Source of the DNA: Bacillus sp. FJAT-29790 | GTDB taxonomy: Bacteria; Bacillota; Bacilli; Bacillales; Cytobacillaceae | Assembly: GCF_019039215.1 (NCBI RefSeq) | Contig: NZ_JAHNZZ010000001.1 | Location: 2,204,374 to 2,268,373 of the forward strand | Reading direction: 5' to 3' | Length of the DNA: 64,000 nucleotides | Shown: positions 38,172-50,214 of the stretch, in pieces | Numbering within the stretch: position 1 is the first letter of the stretch | Layout of the letters: every line of letters starts with the position of its first letter | Program-made: the position numbers and the translations under genes | The notes under the pieces: generated by a model | Databases searched by the model: none | The model's input: the letters and a program-made list of their open reading frames with translations, nothing else | What the model was told of the DNA's origin: nothing

Positions 38172-39530
38172 TTATACTGCCGCTTCTTCTTCGCTATTGT
38201 TTACTAGTTCATCTAGAACACGGACAAACCGGCCTTCATTGTAAGGATAACCAGCTTTTGTAATTTTGACTTTTACAATTTGGCCGATCATTTCTTCCGT
38301 TGCAGGGAAAACAATTTTCAAATAATTATCTGTGTAGCCAATATATAGTTCGTTATCTGGCTGATCTTTGAAAGCTTCTTCTGGAATAACTTCAAGAACC
38401 TCGCCTTCAAACTGTGATGCATATTCTTTTGCCAGCTGATCAGATAGAGCAATTAGACGATGGACACGTTCGTTTTTCACTTCTTCGTCAACTTGGTCTT
38501 CCATTCTTGCTGCAGGGGTTCCTGTCCGCTTGGAATATGGAAAAACATGAAGCTCAGAGAATTTATGTTCTTTAATAAAATTGTAAGTTTCCATAAATTC
38601 TTCTTCTGTTTCACCAGGAAAACCGACGATGACATCGGAAGTGACCGCTAACCCTGGAAGTGCTTCTTTCAGACGGTCCAAACGCTCACCGAAAAACTCC
38701 ATTGTATACTTTCTGCGCATTCTTTTTAGAACGGTATTTGATCCTGATTGAAGCGGGATATGAAGATGTCTGACAATGACATTTGACTGATCCATCACTT
38801 TGATCACTTCATCCGTAATTTGGCTTGCTTCAATAGATGATATTCGAAGACGTTTTAAACCGCGTACTTGGGCTTCTAAATCTCTTAAAAGCATAGCTAG
38901 GTTGTAGTCTTTCATGTCCTCGCCATAGCCGCCAGTATGAATGCCTGTTAAAACAATTTCCTTGTAGCCGGCATCAACTAATTGCTGTGCTTGACGGATA
39001 ACCTCTTTCGGATCTCTTGATCTCATTAATCCGCGCGCCCATGGGATGATACAGAACGTACAGAAATTGTTACAGCCTTCTTGGATTTTAAGTGAAGCAC
39101 GTGTTCGATCTGTAAAAGCGGGAACATCAAGTTCTTCGTACACACGATTTTTCATGATGTTGCCAACCCCGTTGATCGGCTGGCGCTCCTGCTTGTATTG
39201 TTCGATATACTCAAGCATTTTTACCCGGTCTTGTGTACCAACAACGATGTCTACTCCAGGTATTGCCATAATTTCTGCCGGTGAAGTTTGTGCGTAGCAT
39301 CCTGTTACACAAATAACAGCATCAGGGTTTTTTCTGATTGCCCTTCGAATCACCTGCCGGCTTTTTTTGTCACCTGTATTTGTTACTGTACAAGTGTTGA
39401 TAATATACACATCTGACATCGATTCAAAATCAACACGGTCGTAGCCAGCTTCTTTAAATAATTGCCAGATCGCTTCTGTTTCGTAATGGTTGACCTTACA
39501 ACCAAGTGTATGAAATGCAACTGCAGGCAT
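38172..39530 (-). CDS. mtaB: tRNA threonylcarbamoyladenosine methylthiotransferase MtaB
   Basis: 452 residues from ATG 39530 with GGAGTGAG upstream; a GTG at 39539 overlaps the rsmE stop but lacks a site. The N-terminal MTTase domain supplies three cysteines (TLGCKVNHYE, NTCTVTN, VTGCYAQ). The radical SAM CxxxCxxC is in NNFCTFCIIPWARG. A TRAM domain ends the protein. It converts t6A37 to ms2t6A37 in ANN-decoding tRNAs. The B. subtilis name is yqeV. Confidence 0.95.
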   Translation of the reverse strand: MPAVAFHTLGCKVNHYETEAIWQLFKEAGYDRVDFESMSDVYIINTCTVTNTGDKKSRQVIRRAIRKNPDAVICVTGCYAQTSPAEIMAIPGVDIVVGTQDRVKMLEYIEQYKQERQPINGVGNIMKNRVYEELDVPAFTDRTRASLKIQEGCNNFCTFCIIPWARGLMRSRDPKEVIRQAQQLVDAGYKEIVLTGIHTGGYGEDMKDYNLAMLLRDLEAQVRGLKRLRISSIEASQITDEVIKVMDQSNVIVRHLHIPLQSGSNTVLKRMRRKYTMEFFGERLDRLKEALPGLAVTSDVIVGFPGETEEEFMETYNFIKEHKFSELHVFPYSKRTGTPAARMEDQVDEEVKNERVHRLIALSDQLAKEYASQFEGEVLEVIPEEAFKDQPDNELYIGYTDNYLKIVFPATEEMIGQIVKVKITKAGYPYNEGRFVRVLDELVNNSEEEAAV

Positions 39531-39535
39531 TAAAC

Positions 39536-40285
39536 TCACTCCATTAGTTCAAAATGATAGGATGCGGCTGATAGTGCATAAAGCGGGGCCGTTTCCGTTC
39601 TTAAAATTCTTGGGCCCAATCCACATGCAAGAAAGCCGCTTTCCTTTAATATCGAGACTTCATGATCGGCAAGGCCGCCTTCAGGTCCGAATATGAGGAT
39701 TAATGATTGGCCTTTTTTCATTTTGGCCAACGTTTTTGAAAGGTTAGAGGCTTCCCCTTGTTTCGCTTCCTCCTCAAAAGCAATCAATTTAAAATCGAAA
39801 TCCTCACTTATTTTTAAAAGGGATTTTAAATTTTGTGGGCTCATCACTTCAGGAAGTTGTGTGCGATGGGACTGTTCGGCTGCTTCTTTCGCAATTTTCT
39901 GCCAGCGTTCGACTTTTTTCGCAGCCTTTTTCTCATCCCATTTTACTACTGAACGCGCTGAAATAAAAGGGATAAACTTATGAGCACCAAGCTCAGTCCC
40001 TTTTTGGACAATCCATTCAAGCTTATCCCCTTTAGGCAGTCCGCTCACAATTGTTATGTCTATAGGCAACTCTGGTGACCCTTCGTTCCATTGTACAATG
40101 TTTACTCTCACATGGTCATCGGTAATTTCTGCAATTGAACAGATCGCACTTTTATTCAGAGGATCAACACAAATGATGTGATCGCCTTCATTCATTCGCA
40201 TAACCCTGACAATGTGATGGTGGTCGTCTCCTGAAATAATAAAGCGGTTATCGATAGCAGGATTTTCGACAAAATATCGCTGCAA
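39536..40285 (-). CDS. rsmE: 16S rRNA (uracil(1498)-N3)-methyltransferase RsmE
   Basis: 249 residues from TTG 40285, giving M-Q-R-Y-F at the N terminus as in B. subtilis YqeU; GAGAGGTG lies six bases before. It has a PUA-like N-terminal domain and a C-terminal SPOUT knot with the SAM-binding LIFGPEGGLADHE and GPRILRTETA motifs. It sits between prmA and mtaB. Confidence 0.94.
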   Translation of the reverse strand: MQRYFVENPAIDNRFIISGDDHHHIVRVMRMNEGDHIICVDPLNKSAICSIAEITDDHVRVNIVQWNEGSPELPIDITIVSGLPKGDKLEWIVQKGTELGAHKFIPFISARSVVKWDEKKAAKKVERWQKIAKEAAEQSHRTQLPEVMSPQNLKSLLKISEDFDFKLIAFEEEAKQGEASNLSKTLAKMKKGQSLILIFGPEGGLADHEVSILKESGFLACGLGPRILRTETAPLYALSAASYHFELME

Positions 40286-40326
40286 CGATGACACCTCTCT
40301 TTCCGAGTAATTGAGATAACAGATAA

Positions 40327-40354
40327 AAGGGGGAACGTTTTTTTGTTCCCCCTT
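40327..40354 (-). terminator. Hairpin between prmA and rsmE
   Basis: Minus-strand AAGGGGGAAC ... GTTCCCCCTT with TTTATC following: an intrinsic terminator inside the operon-like run. It may reduce read-through from dnaJ-prmA into rsmE-mtaB. Confidence 0.8.
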
Positions 40355-40359
40355 AAAAT

Positions 40360-41301
40360 CTATTGCTTTCTTTTTCCGATAATAGCTACCCAGTCTTCCA
40401 TCTGAATGGTTTCTTCAATTTCAAAGCCGGCAGCCGCTATCGCTTCTTTAACATCCAGCTTCTTCTGCTGAATAATGCCTGAAGCAATGAAATAGCCACC
40501 CGGTTTTACAATAGAAGCTACTTCATTAGTAAATCGGAGAATCACTTCTGCCAAAATATTGGCAACAACGACATCTACCGCTTCGTTCACCCCATCAAGC
40601 AGGTTGTTTCGCGACACGTCTACAATATCATGTACTTTGTTCAGCTCAATATTAAGCCGTGCGGAGGTAACAGCTACTTCGTCCAAATCAAGAGCTCTTA
40701 CTTTCTCTGCACCCAACATAGCAGCCGCAATACTTAACACGCCTGAACCCGTACCAACATCAATAACGGAGTCCCCTTTTTTCACCATTCTTTCTAAGGC
40801 CTGAATACACATAACGGTTGTTGGATGGGTTCCCGTTCCGAACGCCATACCTGGGTCAAGCTCAATGATCAATTCATCGGTATTAACAGGCGTATATTCT
40901 TCCCATGTGGGAACAATCGTAAATCGCTCAGATATTTTCACTGGATGGTAATATTTCTTCCAAGCCGTTGCCCAATCTTCTTCATTCACTTCACTGATAC
41001 TGACATTATTTTTCCCAATATCAATATTATATAAAACAAGACTGCTAATTGCTTCTTTTATTTCATCTACCGTCTCACCGAGAAAGCTGTTAACTGGCAA
41101 ATATGCTTTGACAATAACCCCTTCTTCGGGATAGTCCTGCGGGTTGAGTTGGTAGATTTCGCCGAATTGATCCTTTCTTTCCTTTATAAGTTCAAAAGGA
41201 TCTTCAATCACCACTCCGCTTGCTCCGGCTTCATGTAAAATATTCGAAATCGGTTCCACTGCCTCATTTGTTGTATGAATACTGATTTCTGACCATTTCA
41301 C
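40360..41301 (-). CDS. prmA: Ribosomal protein L11 methyltransferase PrmA
   Basis: 313 residues. GTG 41301 gives M-K-W-S-E as in the B. subtilis protein and is nine bases after GGAG; an ATG at 41316 extends it by five residues. The N-terminal substrate-recognition domain is followed by the methyltransferase core with [18 protein letters not shown] and NILAEVI. It trimethylates ribosomal protein L11. It starts 21 bases after dnaJ and is coexpressed with it. Confidence 0.95.
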   Translation of the reverse strand: MKWSEISIHTTNEAVEPISNILHEAGASGVVIEDPFELIKERKDQFGEIYQLNPQDYPEEGVIVKAYLPVNSFLGETVDEIKEAISSLVLYNIDIGKNNVSISEVNEEDWATAWKKYYHPVKISERFTIVPTWEEYTPVNTDELIIELDPGMAFGTGTHPTTVMCIQALERMVKKGDSVIDVGTGSGVLSIAAAMLGAEKVRALDLDEVAVTSARLNIELNKVHDIVDVSRNNLLDGVNEAVDVVVANILAEVILRFTNEVASIVKPGGYFIASGIIQQKKLDVKEAIAAAGFEIEETIQMEDWVAIIGKRKQ

Positions 41302-41321
41302 TACTACCAACTCCATTTCCT

Positions 41322-42443
41322 TTAATCGCCCTTAAATGCTCGTTTCACTTTCGCAAAAAAGCTTTCTTCTTGTTCTCCTTGAGGTACTTGACCACTTACC
41401 TCAGCAAACTCATGAAGCAGCTGTTTCTGCTTTTCTGTTAGCTTTGTAGGGGTAATAATGCGTACAATTATATGCTGATCGCCTTTCCCGTAACCTCTAA
41501 CATTTTGAATCCCTTTATCTTTTAAGCGGAATTTTGTACCTGTCTGTGTACCCGCTGGAACTTTTAATTTAATTTTGCCATATAGGGTTGGAACTTCCAC
41601 CTCATCCCCTAAAGAAGCCTGGACAAAAGTAATTGGCATTTCACAATAAACGTCATCGCCATCACGCTCAAAAAACTCATGAGATCGGACATGGAACACA
41701 ACGTATAAATCTCCTGAAGGACCGCCATTGATTCCTGGTTCTCCCTGTCCGGATACGCGAAGCTGCTGTCCATCATCAATCCCGGCTGGAATCTTCACTT
41801 GAATCTTCCGGCGCTTTTTCACTTTGCCGGCTCCACCGCATGTAGAACATTTATGTTTAATCTGCTTGCCTGTTCCGCTACAGTGATGACAAACTCTTCG
41901 ATTGACAATTTTGCCAAATGGCGTATTTTGCTCAACATTCAGCTGACCAGAACCATGACAATGCCCACATGTTTCAGGCTTTGTACCAGGTTTCGCACCT
42001 GATCCGTTACATGTTTCACATGTTTCCTCACGCGGAATTTCAATTTCAGTCTCCTTGCCGAAAACCGCATCTTCGAAGGAGAGGGTCATTGTATATTGCA
42101 GATCTGCCCCTTGTCTTGGTGCGTTCGGATCCCGGCGTCGCGAGCCCCCGCCTCCAAAGAATGTGCTGAAAATATCTTCGAATCCGCCAAAGCCGCCAAA
42201 ATCACCGCCGCCAAAGCCTTGATTTGGATCGGTATGGCCAAACTGGTCGTAATGAGACCGTTTTTGATCATCACTTAAAACTTCATAAGCTTCTGTCACT
42301 TCTTTGAATTTCTCGTCTGCATCTGGTTCCTTATTAATGTCTGGATGATATTTTTTGGATAGCTTTCGATAAGCCTTTTTTAATTCATCCTTGGATGCCC
42401 CTTTACTGACACCAAGAACTTCATAGTAATCCCTTTTATTCAT
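41322..42443 (-). CDS. dnaJ: Molecular chaperone DnaJ
   Basis: 373 residues from ATG 42443. It has a J domain with HPD (KYHPDIN), a Gly/Phe-rich linker ([20 protein letters not shown]), four CxxCxGxG zinc repeats ([32 protein letters not shown]) and the client-binding C-terminal domain. It is a co-chaperone of DnaK. It is separated from dnaK by 454 bases instead of a short spacer because MITE copy 6 lies between. Confidence 0.97.
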   Translation of the reverse strand: MNKRDYYEVLGVSKGASKDELKKAYRKLSKKYHPDINKEPDADEKFKEVTEAYEVLSDDQKRSHYDQFGHTDPNQGFGGGDFGGFGGFEDIFSTFFGGGGSRRRDPNAPRQGADLQYTMTLSFEDAVFGKETEIEIPREETCETCNGSGAKPGTKPETCGHCHGSGQLNVEQNTPFGKIVNRRVCHHCSGTGKQIKHKCSTCGGAGKVKKRRKIQVKIPAGIDDGQQLRVSGQGEPGINGGPSGDLYVVFHVRSHEFFERDGDDVYCEMPITFVQASLGDEVEVPTLYGKIKLKVPAGTQTGTKFRLKDKGIQNVRGYGKGDQHIIVRIITPTKLTEKQKQLLHEFAEVSGQVPQGEQEESFFAKVKRAFKGD

Positions 42444-42533
42444 GATTACCACTCCCCGATCATTTCACATAAAGATTATTTTAACATTCTCTATTTGTGT
42501 TTTGCAACTAAGAAAAAAGCCAAGTACATGCAA

Positions 42534-42841
42534 AAAATAAAGGCTGTTTTCGCATATATTGTTGTTATTAGCCTTCAAAGTTTGCCCGTTGATTTCCGCT
42601 GCGGGCACTTGCTTTCCGCGGGGAGGGACGGAAGCCTCCTCGGCGTATCCGCCTGCGGGGTCTCCCGCTTCCCTCTATTTCCCGCTGGACACTGAATTTA
42701 CATCCTTGAATCTGCCCACGCACGAAGGAAAAGCGATAGCATTTTCGAGGAGTCAAGTGCCCTCCGCTCCAATCAACTCAGATTATTAAATAAAAATCAC
42801 ATTATAAAAGCAACAAACGTTACGAAAACAGCCAAAATAAA
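42534..42841 (+). mobile_element. MITE-like element, copy 6 (longest; type I core plus internal module) with target duplication
   Basis: The element is 42542-42833. The ends are GGCTGTTTTCGCATATATTG and AACGTTACGAAAACAGCC. A perfect duplication AAAATAAA flanks it at 42534-42541 and 42834-42841. It has a complete type I core (GCTTTCCGCGGGGAGGGACG) into which about 67 bases (42684-42750, CTGGACACTGAATTTACATC to AGCATTTTCGAGGA) are inserted. The same module, inverted, is in copy 3. It sits between dnaK and dnaJ and so is transcribed with the heat-shock operon. Confidence 0.93.
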
Positions 42842-42876
42842 AGTCAAAGCCAAGAAAGACCTGACTTCGACTTTTA
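42838..42876 (-). terminator. Weak hairpin after dnaK
   Basis: Minus-strand AAAAGTCGAAGTCAGG and CTTTGACTTTT arms with TATTTT following, shortly past the dnaK stop. Imperfect; probably a partial terminator or processing barrier between dnaK and dnaJ. Confidence 0.5.
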
Positions 42877-42897
42877 AAAGATTAGAGGTTATTCGAC

Positions 42898-44733
<1,836 letters not shown>

Positions 44734-44757
44734 TCATTACCTCCCTAAAATATGTAA

Positions 44758-45381
44758 TTATTGATTTACTTTAACCATTGCAGGACGAATAACTCGATCC
44801 TTTAACATATACCCTTTTTGGAATTCTTCCACAACTGTATTCGAATCGAAACCTCCTTCTTCTACCTGCATAACTGCTTGGTGAATAGTGGGGTCAAATT
44901 CTTTCCCAACAGCTTCAATCTGTTCTGCACCTTCATTTTTCAGGGCTTCTAGCAAGCTGCGGTAAACCATTTCCATCCCTTGTAAAAGCGATTTCGTCTG
45001 TTCATTATCCGCTTCTAATTGAAGACCTCTTTCAAAGTTATCCATTGCAGGCAATAAATCAGAAATCAAGCTTTGAGCTCTATATTTTTCAGACGCTTCA
45101 AGATCCAATCTTGCACGGCGTCGGGAATTATCAAAATCTGCCTGAAGACGATAATAACGATTTTCGGCATCCACTAACTTCGCTTCTAATTCAGCATTTT
45201 TCTCATTAGCAGCCTTCAACTGATCATCAATTGAAACTTCTTCATTGGCCTCAGTAACGGATTCATCCGTTTCATCAGCTTCTGCAAATACCTCTTCAAT
45301 TGTATCTGAAGCCACTGAATCATCAGTTTGGTTAGATTTATCGGTTGTTTCCTCATCTAAAATATTTTTTCCATCTGCCAA
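44758..45381 (-). CDS. grpE: Nucleotide exchange factor GrpE
   Basis: About 207 residues from TTG 45381, five bases after GGGAGGTGA; a GTG at 45390 overlaps that site. A disordered acidic N terminus (about 1-60) precedes the long dimerising coiled coil and the beta domain with [13 protein letters not shown]. It releases ADP from DnaK. Between it and hrcA lies structured repeat copy E. Confidence 0.95.
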   Translation of the reverse strand: MADGKNILDEETTDKSNQTDDSVASDTIEEVFAEADETDESVTEANEEVSIDDQLKAANEKNAELEAKLVDAENRYYRLQADFDNSRRRARLDLEASEKYRAQSLISDLLPAMDNFERGLQLEADNEQTKSLLQGMEMVYRSLLEALKNEGAEQIEAVGKEFDPTIHQAVMQVEEGGFDSNTVVEEFQKGYMLKDRVIRPAMVKVNQ

Positions 45382-45408
45382 CTTGTTCACCTCCCTTAAA
45401 GAATAGCT

Positions 45409-45542
45409 TTAACTTTATTCAGTAGGGGTTCAAACCCCTACTGAATAAAGTTAAGCCTCCTGCGGATGCCTCAGATTTTCCAAAGGAATTTATCGAGCAA
45501 GCTAAGGTAAAAATCTGGGCGCAAATACGCCAAGGCGTATTT
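45409..45542 (-). repeat. Structured intergenic repeat, family 2, copy E (short-loop form), inside the heat-shock operon
   Basis: The most regular copy. One end is a perfect 22-bp hairpin, TTAACTTTATTCAGTAGGGG paired with its complement around a two-base loop (45409-45454). The other end is the hairpin AAATACGCC-AA-GGCGTATTT (45523-45542). Between them AGATTTTCC ... GGTAAAAATCT can also pair. It fills nearly the whole hrcA-grpE gap and must be part of the operon mRNA. Confidence 0.92.
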
Positions 45543-45547
45543 AATTG

Positions 45548-46579
45548 TCAATTATTGTTATACAGCTTTGTTAGAACAGAAGATAAGTCTGTACTGATAT
45601 AATCTAGCAGGCTGATCACTCGAGAATATTCCATTCTTGTTGGACCTAAAATGGCTATTGTTCCAAGCTGCTCTGTACCTACCGAATAAGTCGCAGTAAT
45701 TAAGCTACAGTCTTCCATCGCTGAATTATTATTCTCACGGCCAATTTTAATCGTGATGCCGGATTGATTTTTGCGGATTAATTCGTAAATGCTTTCTTCT
45801 TGATCAATCATGTTCATTAGATTTTTGATTTTCTCAATGTCATGAAATTCTGGCTGACTTAGCATGTTCGTCTTTCCGCCAAAGAATAACTTTTCATTCG
45901 TTGGGATTTTAAATGTATCTGTAATCGAGTGAAGCATTAAATCAAAATTATGAATATGTTGCCGTAAAAGGACAGCAACTTCTTTATAAATTTTATCATT
46001 GAGTTTTTCAATTGACACACCTTCAAGGCGGTCATTTAAAATATTAACTAATTTTTCAAGCTCCCCGGAATCCATCGTGTCTGGCAATTGAAACATTCGG
46101 TTTTCAACATGGCCTGAATCAGTAACGATGATTGCAATCGCCGTATGCTTGTTTAAAGGGACAATCTGAATTCTTTTTAGTTTATTTTCCCGAACAGCCG
46201 GTCCCAAAACAATGGAAGTATAGTTCGTCAACTCAGAAAGGATTTTTGCTGATTTTTGCACAATTTTCTCTAGTTCATAGATTCTCTCTGCAAAAATCGA
46301 TTTTACCTTATGAACATCGTGTTGATTTAGTTTTTGCGGAGCAAGTAAATGGTCCACATAATAACGGTACCCTTTCTCGGAAGGGATTCTCCCGGATGAG
46401 GTGTGTGTTTTTTCGATAAACCCAAGCTCTTCTAAATCAGACATTTCATTGCGAATAGTCGCCGAACTTAATGAGATTTTCTCCTTTTTCGACAAACTTC
46501 TTGAACCGACTGGCTGCGCAGATTGAATAAAATCATCAACAATTACTTGGAATATCAATAATTGACGATCAGTCAACAC
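45548..46579 (-). CDS. hrcA: Heat-inducible transcription repressor HrcA
   Basis: 343 residues from GTG 46579, which gives M-L-T-D-R-Q as in B. subtilis and is preceded by AGAGGTGAT; upstream in-frame codons are inside CIRCE. The N-terminal winged helix ([20 protein letters not shown]) binds CIRCE and a GAF-like dimerisation domain follows. It represses this operon, with activity dependent on GroEL in B. subtilis. Confidence 0.97.
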   Translation of the reverse strand: MLTDRQLLIFQVIVDDFIQSAQPVGSRSLSKKEKISLSSATIRNEMSDLEELGFIEKTHTSSGRIPSEKGYRYYVDHLLAPQKLNQHDVHKVKSIFAERIYELEKIVQKSAKILSELTNYTSIVLGPAVRENKLKRIQIVPLNKHTAIAIIVTDSGHVENRMFQLPDTMDSGELEKLVNILNDRLEGVSIEKLNDKIYKEVAVLLRQHIHNFDLMLHSITDTFKIPTNEKLFFGGKTNMLSQPEFHDIEKIKNLMNMIDQEESIYELIRKNQSGITIKIGRENNNSAMEDCSLITATYSVGTEQLGTIAILGPTRMEYSRVISLLDYISTDLSSVLTKLYNNN

Positions 46580-46593
46580 AGTTATCACCTCTG

Positions 46594-46620
46594 TTAGCAC
46601 TCTTGAACTGCGAGTGCTAA
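46594..46620 (-). promoter_or_regulatory. CIRCE operator of the hrcA operon
   Basis: Perfect TTAGCACTC-N9-GAGTGCTAA inverted repeat, the binding site of HrcA, just downstream of the promoter and directly ahead of the hrcA start. Confidence 0.98.
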
Positions 46621-46630
46621 TTCTAATAAT

Positions 46631-46659
46631 AAATTATCAAATCAAGGGATTGGTGTCAA
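46631..46659 (-). promoter_or_regulatory. Sigma-A promoter of the hrcA-grpE-dnaK-dnaJ operon
   Basis: Minus-strand TTGACA (46654-46659), 17 bases, TAATTT (46631-46636). CIRCE begins ten bases farther downstream. Confidence 0.8.
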
Positions 46660-46660
46660 T

Positions 46661-46681
46661 AAAAAACGCTGAGCGTTTTTT
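46661..46681 (-). terminator. Hairpin between hemW and hrcA, promoter-proximal
   Basis: AAAAAACGCT / AGCGTTTTTT arms with a T-run on the minus strand, directly ahead of the -35 element of hrcA. It insulates the operon from hemW transcription. Confidence 0.7.
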
Positions 46682-46710
46682 GAAGTTGGCGGACAGAGGC
46701 CAGAAAGAAG

Positions 46711-46734
46711 GAAATCGGCGAATTCGCCGATTTC
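46711..46734 (-). terminator. Hairpin after hemW
   Basis: Perfect palindrome GAAATCGGCGAATTCGCCGATTTC, followed on the minus strand by CTTCTTTC. It is the first of two stacked hairpins after hemW. Confidence 0.65.
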
Positions 46735-46812
46735 TTTATTTTCGACAAATACGGTCGAAATTTCTATTAGTTATTATCTTTCTTCGACATCTTTTTAATT
46801 AATTGCTGCGAT

Positions 46813-47946
46813 TTATTTTAAAAATGCCTGAAAAACTTCATTACCTAGAAGGCGGCCCTTTTTTGTCAATTGAATATGATCATTTGAAATGATAATTAAC
46901 TCACGGGCTGTAAGATCGATCAATTCTTTATCGAATAATGCAATCGGATTTTTTTCGAATTTTTCCGTAAAATGCGGAACGGATACACCTTTTGTTTTTC
47001 GCAGACCGAGAAACATTTCTTCTTCTATTTGCTCCATTTTGGTTACTTTATGTTGATCTAGGATTGGTAACTGGCCCGCTTGGACGGATTCCATATATTT
47101 TTTTATCGGACCGTGATTGGATCGTCGGAATCCATTTACATAGCCATGTGCACCAGCTCCAAATCCGTAATACCATTCATTATTCCAATAGGTTAGATTA
47201 TGTCTGCTCTCATATCCTGGTTTTGAGAAGTTGCTAATTTCATACTGGTTGAATCCATGCTTATCCATCTCTTCCATTAATATTTCAAACATTTCTGCCT
47301 CTGCATCTTCCCCCGGCGACTGAAGTTTTCCTTTTCGCATTAAGTTATAGAAAACAGTTTTTGGCTCAATAATAAGCGAATAACCTGAATAGTGGACGAT
47401 ATCTAAGCTGAATGAAGTTTGAAGCGTTTCCTTGAAATCTGCCACTGTTTGTCCAGGCAAACTATAGATCAAATCAATACTAATATTTTCAAAACCCGTT
47501 CTCTTAGCCGCTTCAATAGATTGAAAAACATCTTTCGCCCGATGCACTCTCCCGATTTTCTTAAGCAGTTCCTCGTTAAAAGTCTGGACCCCAAAGCTGA
47601 TCCTGTTTACCCCTGCTGCAAATAAGATCCGCAGTTTCTCTTCCGAAAGATCACCCGGATTTGCTTCAAATGTAAACTCCGTATCTTCGTCGTACGGGAG
47701 GTGAACTTTTATTATTTGACATAGCTTTTCAAGCTGTTGTTCATTCAACGCTGTCGGTGTTCCTCCACCGATAAAAATTGAATTTAAATGATCAGTAGGA
47801 GATTCAATTAAAGCCAATTCGATCTCTTTACCTAAGGAATCGAGATACTCATCAACGGGCTGCCCTTGTAAAAATACTTTATTAAAATCGCAATAGTGGC
47901 ATATATGCTCACAAAAAGGGATATGAATATATGCTGCTTTTATCAT
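46813..47946 (-). CDS. hemW: HemW-type radical SAM protein (heme chaperone, formerly HemN-like)
   Basis: About 377 residues. Radical SAM motif YIHIPFCEHICHYCDF near the N terminus with CxxxCxxC, then the FIGGGTPTAL and EANPGDL segments. It lacks the N-terminal cysteine-bearing extension of true HemN, so a role as a heme-trafficking protein is likelier than coproporphyrinogen oxidation. The start is ATG 47946 or GTG 47955; neither has a strong ribosome binding site. It follows lepA, as in B. subtilis. Confidence 0.92.
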   Translation of the reverse strand: MIKAAYIHIPFCEHICHYCDFNKVFLQGQPVDEYLDSLGKEIELALIESPTDHLNSIFIGGGTPTALNEQQLEKLCQIIKVHLPYDEDTEFTFEANPGDLSEEKLRILFAAGVNRISFGVQTFNEELLKKIGRVHRAKDVFQSIEAAKRTGFENISIDLIYSLPGQTVADFKETLQTSFSLDIVHYSGYSLIIEPKTVFYNLMRKGKLQSPGEDAEAEMFEILMEEMDKHGFNQYEISNFSKPGYESRHNLTYWNNEWYYGFGAGAHGYVNGFRRSNHGPIKKYMESVQAGQLPILDQHKVTKMEQIEEEMFLGLRKTKGVSVPHFTEKFEKNPIALFDKELIDLTARELIIISNDHIQLTKKGRLLGNEVFQAFLK

Positions 47947-47991
47947 TTTTACCACAACCTAATATTTTATTGCATTTCATTGATTAACGAA

Positions 47992-48041
47992 AAAGGAGGG
48001 AGGATATGCCTTTTTATTACAAGCACATCCACCCTCCCTTT
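47992..48041 (-). terminator. Terminator of lepA
   Basis: Minus-strand AAAGGGAGGGTGGATGTGC pairs with GCATATCCTCCCTCCTTTTT: a long G/C-rich stem with a T-run, between lepA and hemW. Confidence 0.88.
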
Positions 48042-48050
48042 AACAAATTA

Positions 48051-49886
48051 TTATTTCTTCGTATTGTTGTCGTCCATCTTCAACACAGCCATGAAAGCTT
48101 CTTGCGGAACCTCTACAGATCCAATCTGCTTCATGCGTTTCTTTCCTTCTTTTTGCTTTTCAAGCAGTTTTCGCTTACGAGAAATGTCCCCTCCATAACA
48201 TTTAGCCAATACGTTTTTCCCCATTGATTTAATGGTTGAACGAGCCACAATCTTCTGACCAATTGCCGCTTGAACAGGAACCTCAAATTGCTGACGCGGA
48301 ATGAGTTCCTTTAATTTTTCTACGATTACTTTACCACGCTCATATGCGAAGTCTCTATGAACAATAAAGCTCAAAGCATCCACTTTTTCTGCGTTCAATA
48401 GAATATCCATTTTCACAAGCTTTGAAGGCTTATAGCCAATTAATTCATAGTCAAAGGAAGCATATCCTTTTGTGTTTGATTTAAGCTGATCAAAGAAATC
48501 ATACACAATTTCAGATAAAGGAATTTCATAAGTGATATTTACACGCGTTTCATCCATATATTGCATATTAATAAAGATTCCGCGTTTTTCCTGACATAGC
48601 TCCATGATCGCCCCAACATAATCATTTGGCGCCATCATTGTTGCTTTTACATATGGCTCCTCAATGCGATCAATTTTTTGCGGATCAGGCATTTTGGATG
48701 GGTTATCAATTTTTATATTAGACCCATCTGTCATTATGACATCGTATATTACACTAGGAGCTGTAGTAATTAAGTCGATTTTGAATTCACGCTCGATGCG
48801 CTCCTGAATAATCTCCATATGAAGCAACCCTAAAAACCCGCAACGGAAACCAAATCCAAGTGCTTGAGATGTTTCAGGCTCAAATTGGAGGGCAGAATCA
48901 TTTAACTCCAGCTTTTCGAGTGCTTCACGCAAATCATTAAATTTAGCGCTATCGATAGGATATAATCCGCAATAGACCATTGGATTTAATTTTCGGTAAC
49001 CAGGAAGTGCCTCAGTTGCTCCGTTTTTCGCGTTTGTGATCGTGTCACCAACACGGGTATCACCAACATTTTTAATGGAAGCAGTTAAGAAACCTACATC
49101 GCCAACAGTTAGTTCATCTAACACTTGAGCTCTCGGTGAAAAAACACCTACTTCGATTACTTCAAATTCTTTTCCAGTTGCCATCATTTTGATCTTATCT
49201 CCGGCCTTTACCGTGCCCTCAACTACACGAATATAGGCAATGACACCCCGATAAGGGTCAAACAAAGAGTCGAATATCAGCGCTTTTAATGGAGCATCTG
49301 GATCACCAGTTGGTGCAGGAACTTTTTCTACGATTTGTTCTAAAATTTCCTCAATCCCTATCCCTGCTTTAGCGGAAGCAAGAACAGCTTCAGAAGCGTC
49401 AAGTCCAATCACTTCTTCAATCTCATTCCTCACACGCTCTGGGTCAGCGCTTGGAAGATCGATTTTATTTATAACAGGAACAATTTCCAAGTCATTATCA
49501 ATCGCTAAGTACACGTTTGCCAACGTTTGCGCTTCAATACCCTGGGCTGCGTCAACAACTAGAATCGCGCCTTCACAGGCAGCTAAGCTTCGGGAAACTT
49601 CATAAGTAAAGTCGACGTGACCTGGTGTATCAATCAGATGGAATGTATATGTTTCCCCATCTTTCGCATTGTATTTTAATTGAACGGAATTCAATTTAAT
49701 TGTAATTCCACGTTCTCTTTCAAGATCCATGGAATCAAGCAGCTGAGCCTTCATTTCCCTTGACGTCAATGCATTTGTCTTTTCAAGAATACGGTCAGCT
49801 AATGTAGATTTCCCATGATCAATATGGGCGATAATAGAAAAATTTCGTATTTTTGCTTGTCTATTAAGTCTATCTTCTCTGTTCAT
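48051..49886 (-). CDS. lepA: Elongation factor 4 (LepA)
   Basis: 611 residues. The GTPase domain shows [23 protein letters not shown] and NKIDLP. EF-G-like domains and the LepA-specific C-terminal domain ([20 protein letters not shown]) follow. It is a ribosomal back-translocase/assembly factor. The ATG is preceded by TAGGAGTG, and a consensus promoter lies at 50030-50058. Confidence 0.98.
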   Translation of the reverse strand: MNREDRLNRQAKIRNFSIIAHIDHGKSTLADRILEKTNALTSREMKAQLLDSMDLERERGITIKLNSVQLKYNAKDGETYTFHLIDTPGHVDFTYEVSRSLAACEGAILVVDAAQGIEAQTLANVYLAIDNDLEIVPVINKIDLPSADPERVRNEIEEVIGLDASEAVLASAKAGIGIEEILEQIVEKVPAPTGDPDAPLKALIFDSLFDPYRGVIAYIRVVEGTVKAGDKIKMMATGKEFEVIEVGVFSPRAQVLDELTVGDVGFLTASIKNVGDTRVGDTITNAKNGATEALPGYRKLNPMVYCGLYPIDSAKFNDLREALEKLELNDSALQFEPETSQALGFGFRCGFLGLLHMEIIQERIEREFKIDLITTAPSVIYDVIMTDGSNIKIDNPSKMPDPQKIDRIEEPYVKATMMAPNDYVGAIMELCQEKRGIFINMQYMDETRVNITYEIPLSEIVYDFFDQLKSNTKGYASFDYELIGYKPSKLVKMDILLNAEKVDALSFIVHRDFAYERGKVIVEKLKELIPRQQFEVPVQAAIGQKIVARSTIKSMGKNVLAKCYGGDISRKRKLLEKQKEGKKRMKQIGSVEVPQEAFMAVLKMDDNNTKK

Positions 49887-50029
49887 TGTTTCACTCCTAC
49901 TGTAAGAAAAACACTTCGCGCTTGTTTAAGCTTAGTGGTTGGATTAGAAGTTATTGCAAGTGAGCCGATTCTTTTTTCCGAATCTAGTTCATATCCTCTA
50001 AAAATTTATACACTATGCACTATTTTTAG

Positions 50030-50058
50030 ATTATAGCAGTACAATTATCAAGATTCAA
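50030..50058 (-). promoter_or_regulatory. Sigma-A promoter of lepA
   Basis: Minus-strand TTGAAT (50053-50058), 17 bases, TATAAT (50030-50035), about 140 bases upstream of the lepA start. The leader shows no recognised riboswitch. Confidence 0.8.
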
Positions 50059-50188
50059 TGCTAATGAAGCGAGAAATTAACGCATAATGACGCGAACACA
50101 CGCAAATAACACCTCATTTAGGATAACGAAAAAGGGGTGAAATCTATTTAGTTATTTGAAAATCTAATTCTTTCATTTGCGAAAATAA

Positions 50189-50214
50189 AGGCAGCTACCT
50201 GAAAGCAGCTGCCT
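50189..50214 (-). terminator. Terminator of gpr-spoIIP-yqxA
   Basis: Minus-strand AGGCAGCT / AGCTGCCT arms then TTATTTTC, overlapping the yqxA stop codon. Confidence 0.85.

Noticed and set aside
42559-42789. Overlapping ORFs of 60-76 codons in MITE copy 6
   Set aside because: Both strands are open because the core is GC rich; frames are not conserved between copies 2 and 6 and no start sites are present.
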